Shown: positions 1 through 8,132, numbered from the stretch's first letter. The stretch: 10,647 nt of DNA from Elusimicrobiaceae bacterium (GCA_024405075.1 JAKSPG010000032.1:1-10647); one strand, 5' to 3'. Notes: generated by a model not told the origin, from the sequence alone. Program-made: numbers and translations.

Positions 1-544
1 GCAAAATAAAAACTGTTTTACAGGCCGTTTAGGTATAAAAGCATTTACGTTATTTGTGTTGTTGGTGGTCGTTCTCATCATTGGTATTTTGGCCGCCATA
101 GCCTTACCGCAATATAAGATTGCGGTGGCTAAAGCTCGCATGACGCAGTTAGTTACGGTGGGTAATTCTGTGGTCCAAGCGCTAGAGCGCTATTACCTAG
201 CCGACGGACAATACGCTTCCAATTGGGAAGAATTGGACATAGATATCGCGCATAGTGAGATTTCGGGTACCCGGTTATACGGACAGGCCGGATGGTATTT
301 AATGCTTTCTACTACCGATGGCGAAGGAATGGCTATATATTCGTATGGGGATAGTTTTTTGCCGGGTATTTTTTTAATATTTGGTTATTCGCATGCGAAT
401 CCAGCATTTTGGGCCAACAGAAGGGCTTGTTATGCGGCGGCTACTAACGCAACAGCTAACGTTGTGTGTAAAAATGCAACAGGGAAAGCAACGCCTGATG
501 GCGATTCAGGCTACGGAGCTAATAATATCTATTATTTCCAATAA
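1..544 (+). CDS. Type IV pilin / pseudopilin-like protein (5' end missing)
   Basis: This is a prepilin-like protein whose start lies off the left edge. The frame is open from base 2 and contains no ATG, GTG or TTG before the pilin helix, so a start at the GTG at 56 would cut into the helix. Base 1 is a G, so an ATG ending at base 1 is possible. The visible protein is about 180 residues: a basic leader (NCFTGRLGIKA), then FTLFVLLVVVLIIGILAAIA and LPQYKIAVAKARM, the class III signal and N-terminal helix of type IV pilins and type II pseudopilins. The family has Gly(-1) and FTLIELL; here the residue at -1 is Ala, Ile4 is Phe and Glu5 is Val. A globular domain follows, with two cysteines near the C-terminus (RRACYA and VVCKNA) that could form the usual C-terminal disulfide loop. 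It would be processed by a prepilin peptidase and sit in the inner membrane or a pilus. It could be a minor or tip pilin. The family call is firm; the role is inferred. Confidence 0.85.
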   Translation, partial: QNKNCFTGRLGIKAFTLFVLLVVVLIIGILAAIALPQYKIAVAKARMTQLVTVGNSVVQALERYYLADGQYASNWEELDIDIAHSEISGTRLYGQAGWYLMLSTTDGEGMAIYSYGDSFLPGIFLIFGYSHANPAFWANRRACYAAATNATANVVCKNATGKATPDGDSGYGANNIYYFQ

Positions 545-1320
545 TACACCGCTAAAATGACGGCGCCGAGGACCCAGCGGTAATATACAAATACATCAAA
601 GGTGTGCGTTTTGAGGTAGCGCATGAGTCCGCCTATTACCAGCACCGCTGCGATAAACGCACTTAAAAATCCCGCCGCCAACGCACCGTTTAAATCCGCC
701 GGAGTTAATTGGCTGGCTTTAAGCACCACGGCTCCCGCAATAACAGGAGCAGAGAGTAAAAAGGAAATCCGTGCGCTGATACTGCGCGAGAGACCTAAAA
801 ATAAGGCAGCCGTAATGGTAATACCACTACGTGATACTCCGGGCATAAGCGCAAGCGCCTGCGCACAGCCGATTAAAAAGACCGTTTTGAACGAGACATC
901 AAATAAGTCCCCTTGCGCTGCGTGACTTGTTTTCCGGTCGGCTGTCCATAAGATGAGGGCAAATACTATTAAATTAACGGCAATCAACACCGGGTGGCGC
1001 AAGGCAGTATCGGCCCAATCGTCCAAGAAAACCCCGGCTATCGCCGCAGGGATAGTGGCCGCCGCCAAGTACCAAAGCAGGCGTCCTTGGCGTGAGCGCG
1101 GAGCGGTAAACCCTTGTTTAATTAACACCCACCAATCTTTCCAAAAATACAAAAGCACCGCCAGTAACGTAGCCGCGTGGAGCATGACGTCAAACGCAAG
1201 TCCCTGGTATTCCTGTCCGCGCAAATACGGCAACAATACCAAATGGGCGGAACTGGAAATCGGCAAAAATTCGCCCAACGCTTGTAATAAACCCAATAGG
1301 ACGGCATCTAAAACGGTCAT
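532..1320 (-). CDS. uppP: Undecaprenyl-diphosphatase UppP (BacA family)
   Basis: This integral membrane enzyme removes one phosphate from undecaprenyl diphosphate to give undecaprenyl phosphate, the lipid carrier for peptidoglycan and other envelope polymers. Overproduction of the family gives bacitracin resistance. The protein is 262 residues, close to the roughly 270 usual for the family, and almost entirely hydrophobic with many membrane segments. Both signature motifs are present. The first is QALGEFLPISSSAHL (residues 13-27), giving the (E/Q)xxxE pair Q13/E17, Ser23 and His26. The second is PGVSRSGIT (160-168), with Arg164 and Ser165. The start is supported by GGAG seven bases upstream, inside the end of the sixA homologue. 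The stop of that gene lies only two bases from this ATG, so the two are probably co-transcribed and may be coupled. The 3' end overlaps the convergent pilin gene by 13 bases. Nothing looks damaged. Confidence 0.96.
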   Translation of the reverse strand: MTVLDAVLLGLLQALGEFLPISSSAHLVLLPYLRGQEYQGLAFDVMLHAATLLAVLLYFWKDWWVLIKQGFTAPRSRQGRLLWYLAAATIPAAIAGVFLDDWADTALRHPVLIAVNLIVFALILWTADRKTSHAAQGDLFDVSFKTVFLIGCAQALALMPGVSRSGITITAALFLGLSRSISARISFLLSAPVIAGAVVLKASQLTPADLNGALAAGFLSAFIAAVLVIGGLMRYLKTHTFDVFVYYRWVLGAVILAVYYWK

Positions 1321-1322
1321 AT

Positions 1323-1778
1323 TTATTCTCCAAGAATTACAGATTGTACAGATAAATTATCATCTAACTGTATCACCGCAAATGCTCCCGGCTTAAACGG
1401 GACAAATTGCCCGGTAAGTTGCTGGTATACACAGGAAACATTGGGATTATGTCCCACGGCGGCCAGTGTGTCATGGTGTTTTAGTTGTTCGCGTAAAAAA
1501 TCGGTCACTTCGTTATCGGATAGAAATCCGTTTAATTCATTAGCTTGCTGTAATGGCACTTGTAGCACCGGGGCTATGATTTGCGCCGTCTGTGCCGCGC
1601 GTAATAGCGGGCTGTGCAGCAAAAGCTGTGGTTTTAAGTTCCGTTCCTGTAGGCGCGTAGCCGTTTGTCGGGCTGTTTGGCAACCCTGCGGGCTTAACGG
1701 ACGTTGTGCATCGGAATTAACACGGGCTTCCCCACAAGAGAGGGCGTGGGCGTGACGGATTAAAATTAATGTTTTCAT
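1323..1778 (-). CDS. sixA: SixA-type phosphohistidine phosphatase (histidine phosphatase superfamily)
   Basis: This is a small cytoplasmic histidine phosphatase. E. coli SixA removes phosphate from histidine residues of phosphotransfer proteins (ArcB HPt domain, PTS proteins). The protein is 151 residues, near the E. coli length. The RHG motif is LIRHAHA (residues 6-12), with nucleophile His9 and Arg8. SPLLRAAQTA (56-65) supplies the second active-site arginine (Arg60). AAVGHNPNVS (106-115) supplies the second histidine (His110). DAQRPLSPQGCQTA (23-36) matches the SixA segment containing RPL and a following G. The start at 1778 is chosen because the family begins directly with the strand leading into RHA. 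There is no strong Shine-Dalgarno before it. It is first of a two-gene unit with uppP, and divergent from addB. The physiological substrate cannot be read from the sequence. A more general phosphohistidine or small-molecule phosphatase role is possible. Confidence 0.88.
   Translation of the reverse strand: MKTLILIRHAHALSCGEARVNSDAQRPLSPQGCQTARQTATRLQERNLKPQLLLHSPLLRAAQTAQIIAPVLQVPLQQANELNGFLSDNEVTDFLREQLKHHDTLAAVGHNPNVSCVYQQLTGQFVPFKPGAFAVIQLDDNLSVQSVILGE
1328..1331 (-). promoter_or_regulatory. Ribosome binding site of uppP
   Basis: On the minus strand GGAG lies seven bases before the uppP ATG, within the last codons of the upstream phosphatase gene. It fixes the uppP start at 1320. Confidence 0.7.
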
Positions 1779-1781
1779 ACT

Positions 1782-1810
1782 TTGAATATACGGCGCAAAA
1801 ATGCAATAAT
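1782..1810 (+). promoter_or_regulatory. Possible addBA promoter
   Basis: TTGAAT (1782-1787) and AATAAT (1805-1810) are separated by 17 bases and match the sigma-70 consensus at four and five of six positions. They lie 40 bases before the chosen addB ATG, in the AT-rich divergent gap. The -35 overlaps the proposed -10 of the opposite sixA promoter, so the two could compete. Consensus matching in AT-rich DNA is weak evidence. Confidence 0.35.
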
Positions 1811-1813
1811 AAA
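1785..1813 (-). promoter_or_regulatory. Possible sixA-uppP promoter
   Basis: Read on the minus strand, TATATT (1790 to 1785, five of six to the -10 consensus) is preceded 17 bases upstream by TTTATT (1813 to 1808, three of six to -35). Transcription would begin about at the sixA ATG, implying a very short or leaderless message, which fits the lack of a clear Shine-Dalgarno. This is pattern matching only. Confidence 0.3.
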
Positions 1814-1849
1814 AGTAAGTCCTTTTATTTTACTATTTATGCGTTATTC

Positions 1850-4800
1850 ATGGAACTAATTTACGCACATTATCCTTCGCTGGAGAAATCCTTTTTGCAA
1901 TTGGCCGGGCAACGCCGCAGGTTGGAACCGTGGCTGGTGGTATGCGCTTCGCGCGCTATAGCACAACGTTTGCGTGAGGAACTGGCCCGTCAACAAGGTA
2001 TAGTAGCTAACGTTCATTTTTGCACGGGTTCGTCGCTTTTATACAAGTTGGATAGCGAGGCCGGCCCTGCTGCACCGCTCTTTCCGCAAGACCACTTGCG
2101 CGATTTTTTACTCAAAGACATTTTGTCCGAGCCGGGCCTGGACCGCTACCCCGTTTCGCGCGGGCTGGTCAGCGCGCTCAAAGAGGCCCTACGCGATTTG
2201 GCGGACAGTTTAGTTCCTGCCGAAGTGTTGGAAGAACACCTCTTAACCTTACCGCAGGAAGAATTTGCCCCGGAACGGGAGCGTTTTGCGTGGTTGGTGC
2301 AGGTATATAAACGTTACGTACAGCGCGAAGCAGAGCTGCCGGGATACCGTCCCTACCAAGCACTTTTTGAGCGCGCGTTGCAGCAGGCGGAATCGTCGGA
2401 CTATTTAAAAAATTTCACTAAAATTATTTTCTACGGTTTTTATGATATGCCCGGGCGGCAGTTGGAGCTATTCAATCAGCTCCGCCGCCACTATGCGGTG
2501 ACGACTTTTGCTCCGTACGTAAAATATCCGGCCTACCAGTTCGCTCGGAAATTTTTTGAAACCAACTATGTGGGGTCCGCTTCGCCCCTTACGGATGCAA
2601 ACGCAGACGATTCCGGAGCATTAGGGGCGGCCGCCCCGTGGCTGTTTGCCCCGCAAGGGGACGCCCCGGCCGCAGGCGTGCGGTTGGTATCAGCGGCTAC
2701 TACGCAAAGCGAAGTGTTTTTTGTGGCCAAAGAGATTTTGCGCCTGATGGAAGAAGAAGGGTATAATCCTGCGGACATCGGCGTAATTGCACGTACGCAG
2801 GGGCCGTATCAAACGTTGGCGCGCCGGATATTTGCCCAAAACAAGATTGCATTAAATGCCTCGTTTTCTCACCCGTTGGATAAATTCCCGCTGGGGGTTT
2901 TCTGCCTCAATTTACTGATGCTGGAGCAAAACGGTTTTGATAGGCAAAGCGTGCTTTCGGTGTTGTCCAGCCCGTATTTTCAATCATCTAAAAAACAAGT
3001 TTGGCGGATGTTGGCGGAAAAGTCGCTGGTGAGCTTGCACCTAAGCCAATGGCGCGATTTATTGCCGTTGACGGACGGATTTGACCCGGAATTTTTAACC
3101 TGGCTTGAAGCATGCCACCGCCAGTTACAATTTCTACAGCAGCCCGGTTTGTGGGCAGACAAATGTGCTCGTGCCCAACAATTTTTAGCGGAAAATATAG
3201 ACCTTTCTTCCTTGCAAGGTAAAGAGGTGGAAATTTACCAGCGTATCAGCGCATGTGTGGCTTCGTTGGCGCAGTACCGGGTGGTGCGCGACGCTTGTTT
3301 GCCCGGGGAATTTATCCGCGAGCTGGTAGATGCGTTATCTTCGCTTTGTTTTAACGAGGTAGAGAGCGTAGCGGGCGGAGTTACATTTACCGATGCGTTG
3401 CGCGCGCGCGGCCTTCGCTTTAGGGCCGTATTTTTACTGGGCATCAACGAAAAAGTTTTCCCGCAGTTACTGCCGGAGGACCCGATTTTCCGGGACCGCT
3501 ACCGCTACATCGTGCGCGATGTGTTAGGGTATTGGGTGAGCCAAAAATCGGAGCGCACGCAGGAAGAACGGTTGCTGTTTTTTACCGCTTGTTCGGCCGC
3601 GCGCGAGCGATTGTACGTTTCATACGCTTGCCGGGGAACGGACGGAAAAGAAACCGTCCCTTCCGTGTACGTGGCCGAGCTGGCGCGCGCCACCCGCCAA
3701 ACGTGGAACGCCGCGGATAAGCCGCTTGTCAGTGCACATCTGGCCGGGCAGTTAAGCGGTTTAAACCCATTATTATTAACACCGAAAGAAACTTCCTGCA
3801 TGGTGATGTTGCACGGCAAAGACGTCCCGGAAAATTACCGCAAGGCCGGGTTGTATACTTCGGCAATCTCTCGTTCGGTACGTGCGGCTGCATCACTTAA
3901 ACAAACGGGACAAATTGGTGCGTTTGACGGCTTTATCCAAAGCGGAGAAGTTATTTTTCAAGCCAGCCAACAGGAAGGATTTTCGCCCTCTGCCTTGCAA
4001 GATTTAGCCGCATGCCCGATGAAATATTTTCTGCGCAAAGGGCTGCACTTGGCCGATAAAGAGCAAACTTACAGCCGTGGTGAGTGGGCCGCCGATAAGC
4101 GCGGCAGTGCGTATCATAAAGTGTTGGAGGAGTTTTATAAACAAGTCCGGCGGTTGGGCGGCGTGCATAATTTGTTCGGTACCGGTATTACCGAGTATGT
4201 AAACCACGCGCTGGATAAACATTACACGTTGCAAAGTTACCGTGACTTTGGCATTTACCCTGTGGTGTGGGGAATGATTCTAAACGACATGCGCGCCAAA
4301 CTGCAGGCTTTTGTCACGGCGGACGTAGCGGCACTGGGGGAATTTGTGCCGTCTTATTTTGAGCGGGAATTTTCCGCCTTGCAAGTGCCGGATTTGCCTT
4401 TTCATTTGCGCGGGATTATTGACCGCATTGATACCAACGCTCACGCTAAAACGTTTCAAGTGGTTGATTATAAATCGTCACGCAAAGGTACCGGCGATTT
4501 GGTTAAGTCATTTTTTACGCACCTGATTTTCCAGCCGTTTCTTTACGCGCTGGCCGCCGGCAAGTTACCCGATTTAAACGGTTGGTCTGTGCAGGGAGCG
4601 TGTTTGTTATCCATTAACAAAGGATACGATAAACGGGAACTAACTGCCGAACAGCTGGAAGTGTTGCGTGTGCGAGCTAATCAGTTTTTAACACAGTTAG
4701 CGCAACTGGTGCGCACAGGGAAATTCTTTTTAAGCCCATCCGATTTATGTACCTATTGTCCATACAGTTCGCTGTGTCGTAAAGACAGTTACGCCTGCTT

Positions 4801-4861
4801 ATTGCGTGCGCGCAAAAGTGAAGCTTACCAACAACTGGAGGAGGCCCGCTATGGCGTATGA
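1850..4861 (+). CDS. addB: AddB-like helicase-nuclease subunit (PD-(D/E)XK, iron-sulfur)
   Basis: This is the B subunit of an AddAB-type ATP-dependent exonuclease, which resects double-strand breaks to start RecA-dependent repair. From the ATG at 1850 it has 1003 residues. The frame also opens at 1769, but that start would add 27 unconserved residues and overlap divergent sixA, so 1850 is preferred although no Shine-Dalgarno is obvious. The N-terminal part looks like a degenerate UvrD-type helicase: LVVCASRAIAQRL sits where the first motif region should be and no GxGKT is present. GINEKVFPQLLPEDPIF (531-547) is typical of AddB. The C-terminal nuclease has RGSAYHKVLEEFY (His756), GIIDRID (Asp858) and VVDYKSS (Asp873, Lys875). 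Cys722 (AACPMKYFL) with Cys967, Cys970 and Cys976 (CTYCPYSSLC) form the AddB-type C...CxxCx5C iron-sulfur ligand set. It overlaps addA by 11 bases, so equimolar coupled synthesis is likely. A RecC-like assignment is less likely because the nuclease is intact. Confidence 0.9.
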   Translation: MELIYAHYPSLEKSFLQLAGQRRRLEPWLVVCASRAIAQRLREELARQQGIVANVHFCTGSSLLYKLDSEAGPAAPLFPQDHLRDFLLKDILSEPGLDRYPVSRGLVSALKEALRDLADSLVPAEVLEEHLLTLPQEEFAPERERFAWLVQVYKRYVQREAELPGYRPYQALFERALQQAESSDYLKNFTKIIFYGFYDMPGRQLELFNQLRRHYAVTTFAPYVKYPAYQFARKFFETNYVGSASPLTDANADDSGALGAAAPWLFAPQGDAPAAGVRLVSAATTQSEVFFVAKEILRLMEEEGYNPADIGVIARTQGPYQTLARRIFAQNKIALNASFSHPLDKFPLGVFCLNLLMLEQNGFDRQSVLSVLSSPYFQSSKKQVWRMLAEKSLVSLHLSQWRDLLPLTDGFDPEFLTWLEACHRQLQFLQQPGLWADKCARAQQFLAENIDLSSLQGKEVEIYQRISACVASLAQYRVVRDACLPGEFIRELVDALSSLCFNEVESVAGGVTFTDALRARGLRFRAVFLLGINEKVFPQLLPEDPIFRDRYRYIVRDVLGYWVSQKSERTQEERLLFFTACSAARERLYVSYACRGTDGKETVPSVYVAELARATRQTWNAADKPLVSAHLAGQLSGLNPLLLTPKETSCMVMLHGKDVPENYRKAGLYTSAISRSVRAAASLKQTGQIGAFDGFIQSGEVIFQASQQEGFSPSALQDLAACPMKYFLRKGLHLADKEQTYSRGEWAADKRGSAYHKVLEEFYKQVRRLGGVHNLFGTGITEYVNHALDKHYTLQSYRDFGIYPVVWGMILNDMRAKLQAFVTADVAALGEFVPSYFEREFSALQVPDLPFHLRGIIDRIDTNAHAKTFQVVDYKSSRKGTGDLVKSFFTHLIFQPFLYALAAGKLPDLNGWSVQGACLLSINKGYDKRELTAEQLEVLRVRANQFLTQLAQLVRTGKFFLSPSDLCTYCPYSSLCRKDSYACLLRARKSEAYQQLEEARYGV
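4837..4844 (+). promoter_or_regulatory. Ribosome binding site of addA
   Basis: GGAGGAGG lies six bases before the ATG at 4851, inside the end of addB. It is the strongest Shine-Dalgarno in the window and decides the addA start over the upstream in-frame GTG at 4806. Confidence 0.85.
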
Positions 4862-7800
4862 ATTAGCTGAAGACCGCGCCCGGGTGCAAACCCACCTGGA
4901 GGGTAACATGGTGGTGGAGGCCGGGGCGGGCACCGGAAAGACGACGCTCCTGATTGAGCGCATTTGTTTGGCGGTACTCGCACAAGGGCTGGCGGTGGAA
5001 AAAGTGGTAGCGTTGACATTTACCGAAAAAGCCGCTGCGGAAATAAAAAACCGGCTCATAACGGCTCTGCACCGGGTTATCCGCGCCGTGCAACCGGGAA
5101 CTACCGGCCCAAACGGCGAGGATCCGCTGGTACAACTGTTGCAACAGGAGTTTGGCTTAACTGGTCAGGAAATTTTACCTCGTGCACAAACGGCACTCAT
5201 GCATTTGGACCGCGCCAGCATTGGCACGATACACAGTTTCTGCGCTGATATTTTACGCACATTTCCGCTGGAAGCCGGTCTTTCTCCACAGGCGCAAATT
5301 GACGCAGGCCCCAAAGCTGCGCGACTTTTTGAAGCGCGGTGGAATACCTTTTTGGAGGAAGAATTGGGCCTAAATGCCCCGCGGGCCGACCAGTGGGAAG
5401 CGGTACTTTCGGAGATTTCGCTTGCGGAACTGAAAGATTTTGCCCGCGAACTTTGCAGCGGCAAAATAGAACAGTATCAATATTATTCACACAGCCAAAT
5501 GTTGGCCGGCGTGTGTGAAGAAAAATCCCGCCAGGCCTACGCGTGGAGCACGCAGTATTTAGAAGGAAAAACCGCCAAACCACAAAAAAAAAAAAAAGCG
5601 TTAAACTGGGCGGCGCAGTCCCTCAAACGCTCGGCCGCGTTCCTGCGCGCAGAGCCGGTAGACCCGCCGCTTGAGTTGCCCCCGGCCCTAACGGCTACCC
5701 CTCCTAAGGGCTGGCCGGAAGATGACTTTGAAGCCGCACGCGGACTTGTGCAATTTGCCCTTAAAATGCAGCCGGAAAAACAGCATTTGTTTCAGCAGGC
5801 TTTTGCACTGGTGGAACCGGTGGTCACTCAAATCCGCAGGGAGTTTGAGCAGGAAGGAATTTTAAGTTTTGATGACTTAATTGTCAAAACGCGCAACCTC
5901 GTGCGCGATGACTTATACGTCCGGCGGTTGTTAAAAGAAAAACTGGACGTCCTGTTTATTGACGAATTTCAAGATACGGACCCGGTGCAGGGGGAATTGC
6001 TTTTATTCTTGGCGGAAGAAAAAAGTACCTGCGCCACACGCTGGCAAGACGTACGTTTGACCCCTGGTAAGTTGGTGGTGGTGGGGGACCCCAAACAATC
6101 CATTTACCGCTTCCGCGGGGCGGACATCACGGCCTACGAACTGTTTACACAACTGATTTTAGACCAAGGCGGCGAGAAGTGTTTCCTGCGCCGCAACTAC
6201 CGCAGTACGCCGGATATCGTGGCCGTGGCCAATGCCGTTTGTCGCCGTGCCATGGTACAGCAGACCGCTTTCCAGCCGGCATATGAGCCAATCTTCCCCA
6301 CCAAACCGGCCGTTGGCGGCAGTGTTAGGTGGCTATTTGTCAAGGCACCCGCGGACGGGGCGTTAGCGGATGATTTTCGCGATAACCAGGCCCAAGTGAT
6401 TGCCGATTGGATTAGCCAAAATGTCGGTACGCTTACGCTAGCTAACGGCGAAAAACTGGCTTATAAAGACATTGCCATTTTGTCGCGCGCGTCTACTACG
6501 CTTTCCCCATACACCGAGGCTTTGCGCCGCCGCGGTATTGCATTTAATGCGGAAAGCGAAAAAGATTTTTTTAAACGCCAGGAAATAAACGATTTGCTAA
6601 ATTTCTTGCGTGTGGTGGATAATCCGTCGGATAAAACGGCCCTGGTAGGCGTACTTAGAAGTCCACTGGGCGGCTTAAGTGACGAAGAGATCTACCAACT
6701 TGGCGTACGTAACGAACTGTCCGTGTACGCGCACCCGTCCGATGCGGATGTGGCGAATTTGTATCAACTGATTTTGTCGTTTTCCCGCCAAGTCGGGCAT
6801 ATGGACGTGCAGGAATTTTTAGAAGATGTATTGCAAACGACCTTCTTGCCCGAAGCGTGTGCCGGAGCGTACGACGGTGGTCAAACGCTTGATTTATTAA
6901 CCCGGCTGACGCAAACGGTACAGCAGGTAACGGGGCAGAAACCTGCCACGCTGGGACAATTTTTGGCGTGGGTGCAGGAAGCGTTGGATACGTCGCCGGA
7001 GATATTCGGTGTGGCTCCTGCCGATGCGCAAGACGCAGTCTGCGTGATGACGGTACATAAATCCAAGGGGTTGGATTTCCCGGTTGTTATTTTGGCAGAC
7101 TTGTCTAAAAAGGAAGCGGCGGCGGTTTCCGCACCGGATACACATCTCTTTTCGTGGCAATATAACATGCACGGCCTGCGTGTGGGGAAAGTTTGCGATG
7201 CTAATTTAGCTTTTTTGGAAGAAGAACAAAAAAAGCACGAGCGGTGTGAGGAAGTACGCATTTTGTATGTGGCACTTACCCGTGCCAAAGAATTACTCCT
7301 CTTAACAGCCGATGATCGCAAAGGGGCCGCGAAAGCGGCGGCGCCGTTTGTAAATGCCGGGTTGTGGCCGGATGGCGCCGAGGAGGTGGGGGGCGACGAA
7401 GTGCGCGTGCCCGTATCGTATTTTGCGTATGATAAACCGGCGCATTTCCTTTATCGCGCAGCGGTTAGGGAGCAGCCATCATTTGATTTGGCGCAGTTGC
7501 CTGCTTGGCAACAGGCCTATCAGGCGCGGCAAGCGCGCTACGAAGCATTGCTGGCAAGTTCCAGATTAACCCCCAGCCAGCGCGCGGATGAAACCACCAC
7601 CTTGACACCCGCCCAACAAGCCGCGGCGGAAGTGGGGACCGTTTGTCACCGGGCGTTGCAGCTTTTATTTACCGGTAATGATATGTCGGTGCCACAAGCA
7701 CTGGCGCGCGCCGCCGCGCAAAGCGGTTTACCTACGCGAGAAAAAGAAGCCGCTGAAATTTTGGTGCCGTTTACACAGTCTGCCTTGTTTGCTCAGTTGC

Positions 7801-8084
7801 AAGCGTGTGAATTGTTGGCGGCCGAGATGCCCTTTTCGTCGCTGGGTGAAGGCGGCGTAGTGGAAAGTGGTGTTATGGATGCGGTTTTCAAGCGGCCCGA
7901 TGGCACGATATGGGTGGTAGACTATAAGACGGACCAACTGCCCCCGGCCGGCCCGCAAGCGTTGGTGGAAAAATACCGCCCGCAACTGGCCGTGTACGCA
8001 TGCGCCGCGGCACAGTTATTTGCGCCGGCGCGGGTAGAAACGTCGCTCGTGCTACTTCGCAGTGGGGAACACCTGGCGGTGTAG
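4851..8084 (+). CDS. addA: AddA-like UvrD-family helicase with C-terminal nuclease
   Basis: This is the ATP-driven 3'-5' helicase and nuclease subunit of the AddAB complex, working with the preceding gene at double-strand breaks. It has 1077 residues from the ATG with a perfect Shine-Dalgarno. Superfamily 1 motifs appear in order: Walker A EAGAGTGKTTLL (23-34, Lys30), ALTFTEKAAAEI (54-65), IGTIHSFC (124-131), Walker B LFIDEFQDTDPVQ (Asp371, Glu372), VVGDPKQSIYRFRGAD (from 410), RRNYRST (from 447), MTVHKSKGLDFP (733-744) and YVALTRAK (806-813). The C-terminal RecB-type nuclease has VCHRALQLLF (His933), GVMDAVF (Asp1010) and VVDYKTD (Asp1024, Lys1026). Both subunits therefore keep a complete nuclease, as in AddAB and unlike RecBCD. 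AddA lacks the iron-sulfur cysteine cluster, as expected. An A14 run at 5584-5597 encodes four lysines in a spacer between motifs, so the frame depends on that run being read at exact length. Confidence 0.95.
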   Translation: MAYELAEDRARVQTHLEGNMVVEAGAGTGKTTLLIERICLAVLAQGLAVEKVVALTFTEKAAAEIKNRLITALHRVIRAVQPGTTGPNGEDPLVQLLQQEFGLTGQEILPRAQTALMHLDRASIGTIHSFCADILRTFPLEAGLSPQAQIDAGPKAARLFEARWNTFLEEELGLNAPRADQWEAVLSEISLAELKDFARELCSGKIEQYQYYSHSQMLAGVCEEKSRQAYAWSTQYLEGKTAKPQKKKKALNWAAQSLKRSAAFLRAEPVDPPLELPPALTATPPKGWPEDDFEAARGLVQFALKMQPEKQHLFQQAFALVEPVVTQIRREFEQEGILSFDDLIVKTRNLVRDDLYVRRLLKEKLDVLFIDEFQDTDPVQGELLLFLAEEKSTCATRWQDVRLTPGKLVVVGDPKQSIYRFRGADITAYELFTQLILDQGGEKCFLRRNYRSTPDIVAVANAVCRRAMVQQTAFQPAYEPIFPTKPAVGGSVRWLFVKAPADGALADDFRDNQAQVIADWISQNVGTLTLANGEKLAYKDIAILSRASTTLSPYTEALRRRGIAFNAESEKDFFKRQEINDLLNFLRVVDNPSDKTALVGVLRSPLGGLSDEEIYQLGVRNELSVYAHPSDADVANLYQLILSFSRQVGHMDVQEFLEDVLQTTFLPEACAGAYDGGQTLDLLTRLTQTVQQVTGQKPATLGQFLAWVQEALDTSPEIFGVAPADAQDAVCVMTVHKSKGLDFPVVILADLSKKEAAAVSAPDTHLFSWQYNMHGLRVGKVCDANLAFLEEEQKKHERCEEVRILYVALTRAKELLLLTADDRKGAAKAAAPFVNAGLWPDGAEEVGGDEVRVPVSYFAYDKPAHFLYRAAVREQPSFDLAQLPAWQQAYQARQARYEALLASSRLTPSQRADETTTLTPAQQAAAEVGTVCHRALQLLFTGNDMSVPQALARAAAQSGLPTREKEAAEILVPFTQSALFAQLQACELLAAEMPFSSLGEGGVVESGVMDAVFKRPDGTIWVVDYKTDQLPPAGPQALVEKYRPQLAVYACAAAQLFAPARVETSLVLLRSGEHLAV
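5584..5597 (+). repeat. A14 homopolymer inside addA
   Basis: Fourteen adenines complete Gln245 and encode Lys246-249 of AddA. It is by far the longest mononucleotide run in the window. Loss of one A leads to TAA two codons after the run, giving a product of about 250 residues. Gain of one A reads 25 new residues and stops at 5672-5674. Either product keeps Walker A but loses motif II onward and the nuclease. Confidence 0.95.
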
Positions 8085-8132
8085 CGGTTTGATTGATTTG
8101 TGGACTACTTTCTACCGTAAAAGATAAATTGC

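Noticed and set aside
493..511. A six-base GC-rich stem (GCCTGA / TCAGGC, seven-base loop) near the pilin 3' end, considered as a terminator for uppP
   Set aside because: It lies within the pilin coding region and has no T-run directly after the stem on either strand.
953..1396. A 147-codon open frame antisense to uppP and sixA, and another at 623-925
   Set aside because: They lie opposite strongly supported genes, have no recognisable motifs and look like composition shadows.
1769..1849. An upstream in-frame ATG that would extend AddB by 27 residues
   Set aside because: The extension overlaps the divergent sixA start, has no family similarity and lies over the likely promoter. The ATG at 1850 begins the conserved part.
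3505..3819. A 104-codon minus-strand frame inside addB, and similar long frames opposite addA (5165-5583, 6881-7321)
   Set aside because: They are antisense to conserved coding sequence, have no plausible start signals, and their composition mirrors the sense gene.
5584..5597. Idea that the A14 run marks a frameshifted, broken addA
   Set aside because: With 14 A the frame is continuous, and every helicase and nuclease motif follows in the same frame, so the gene is intact as given.
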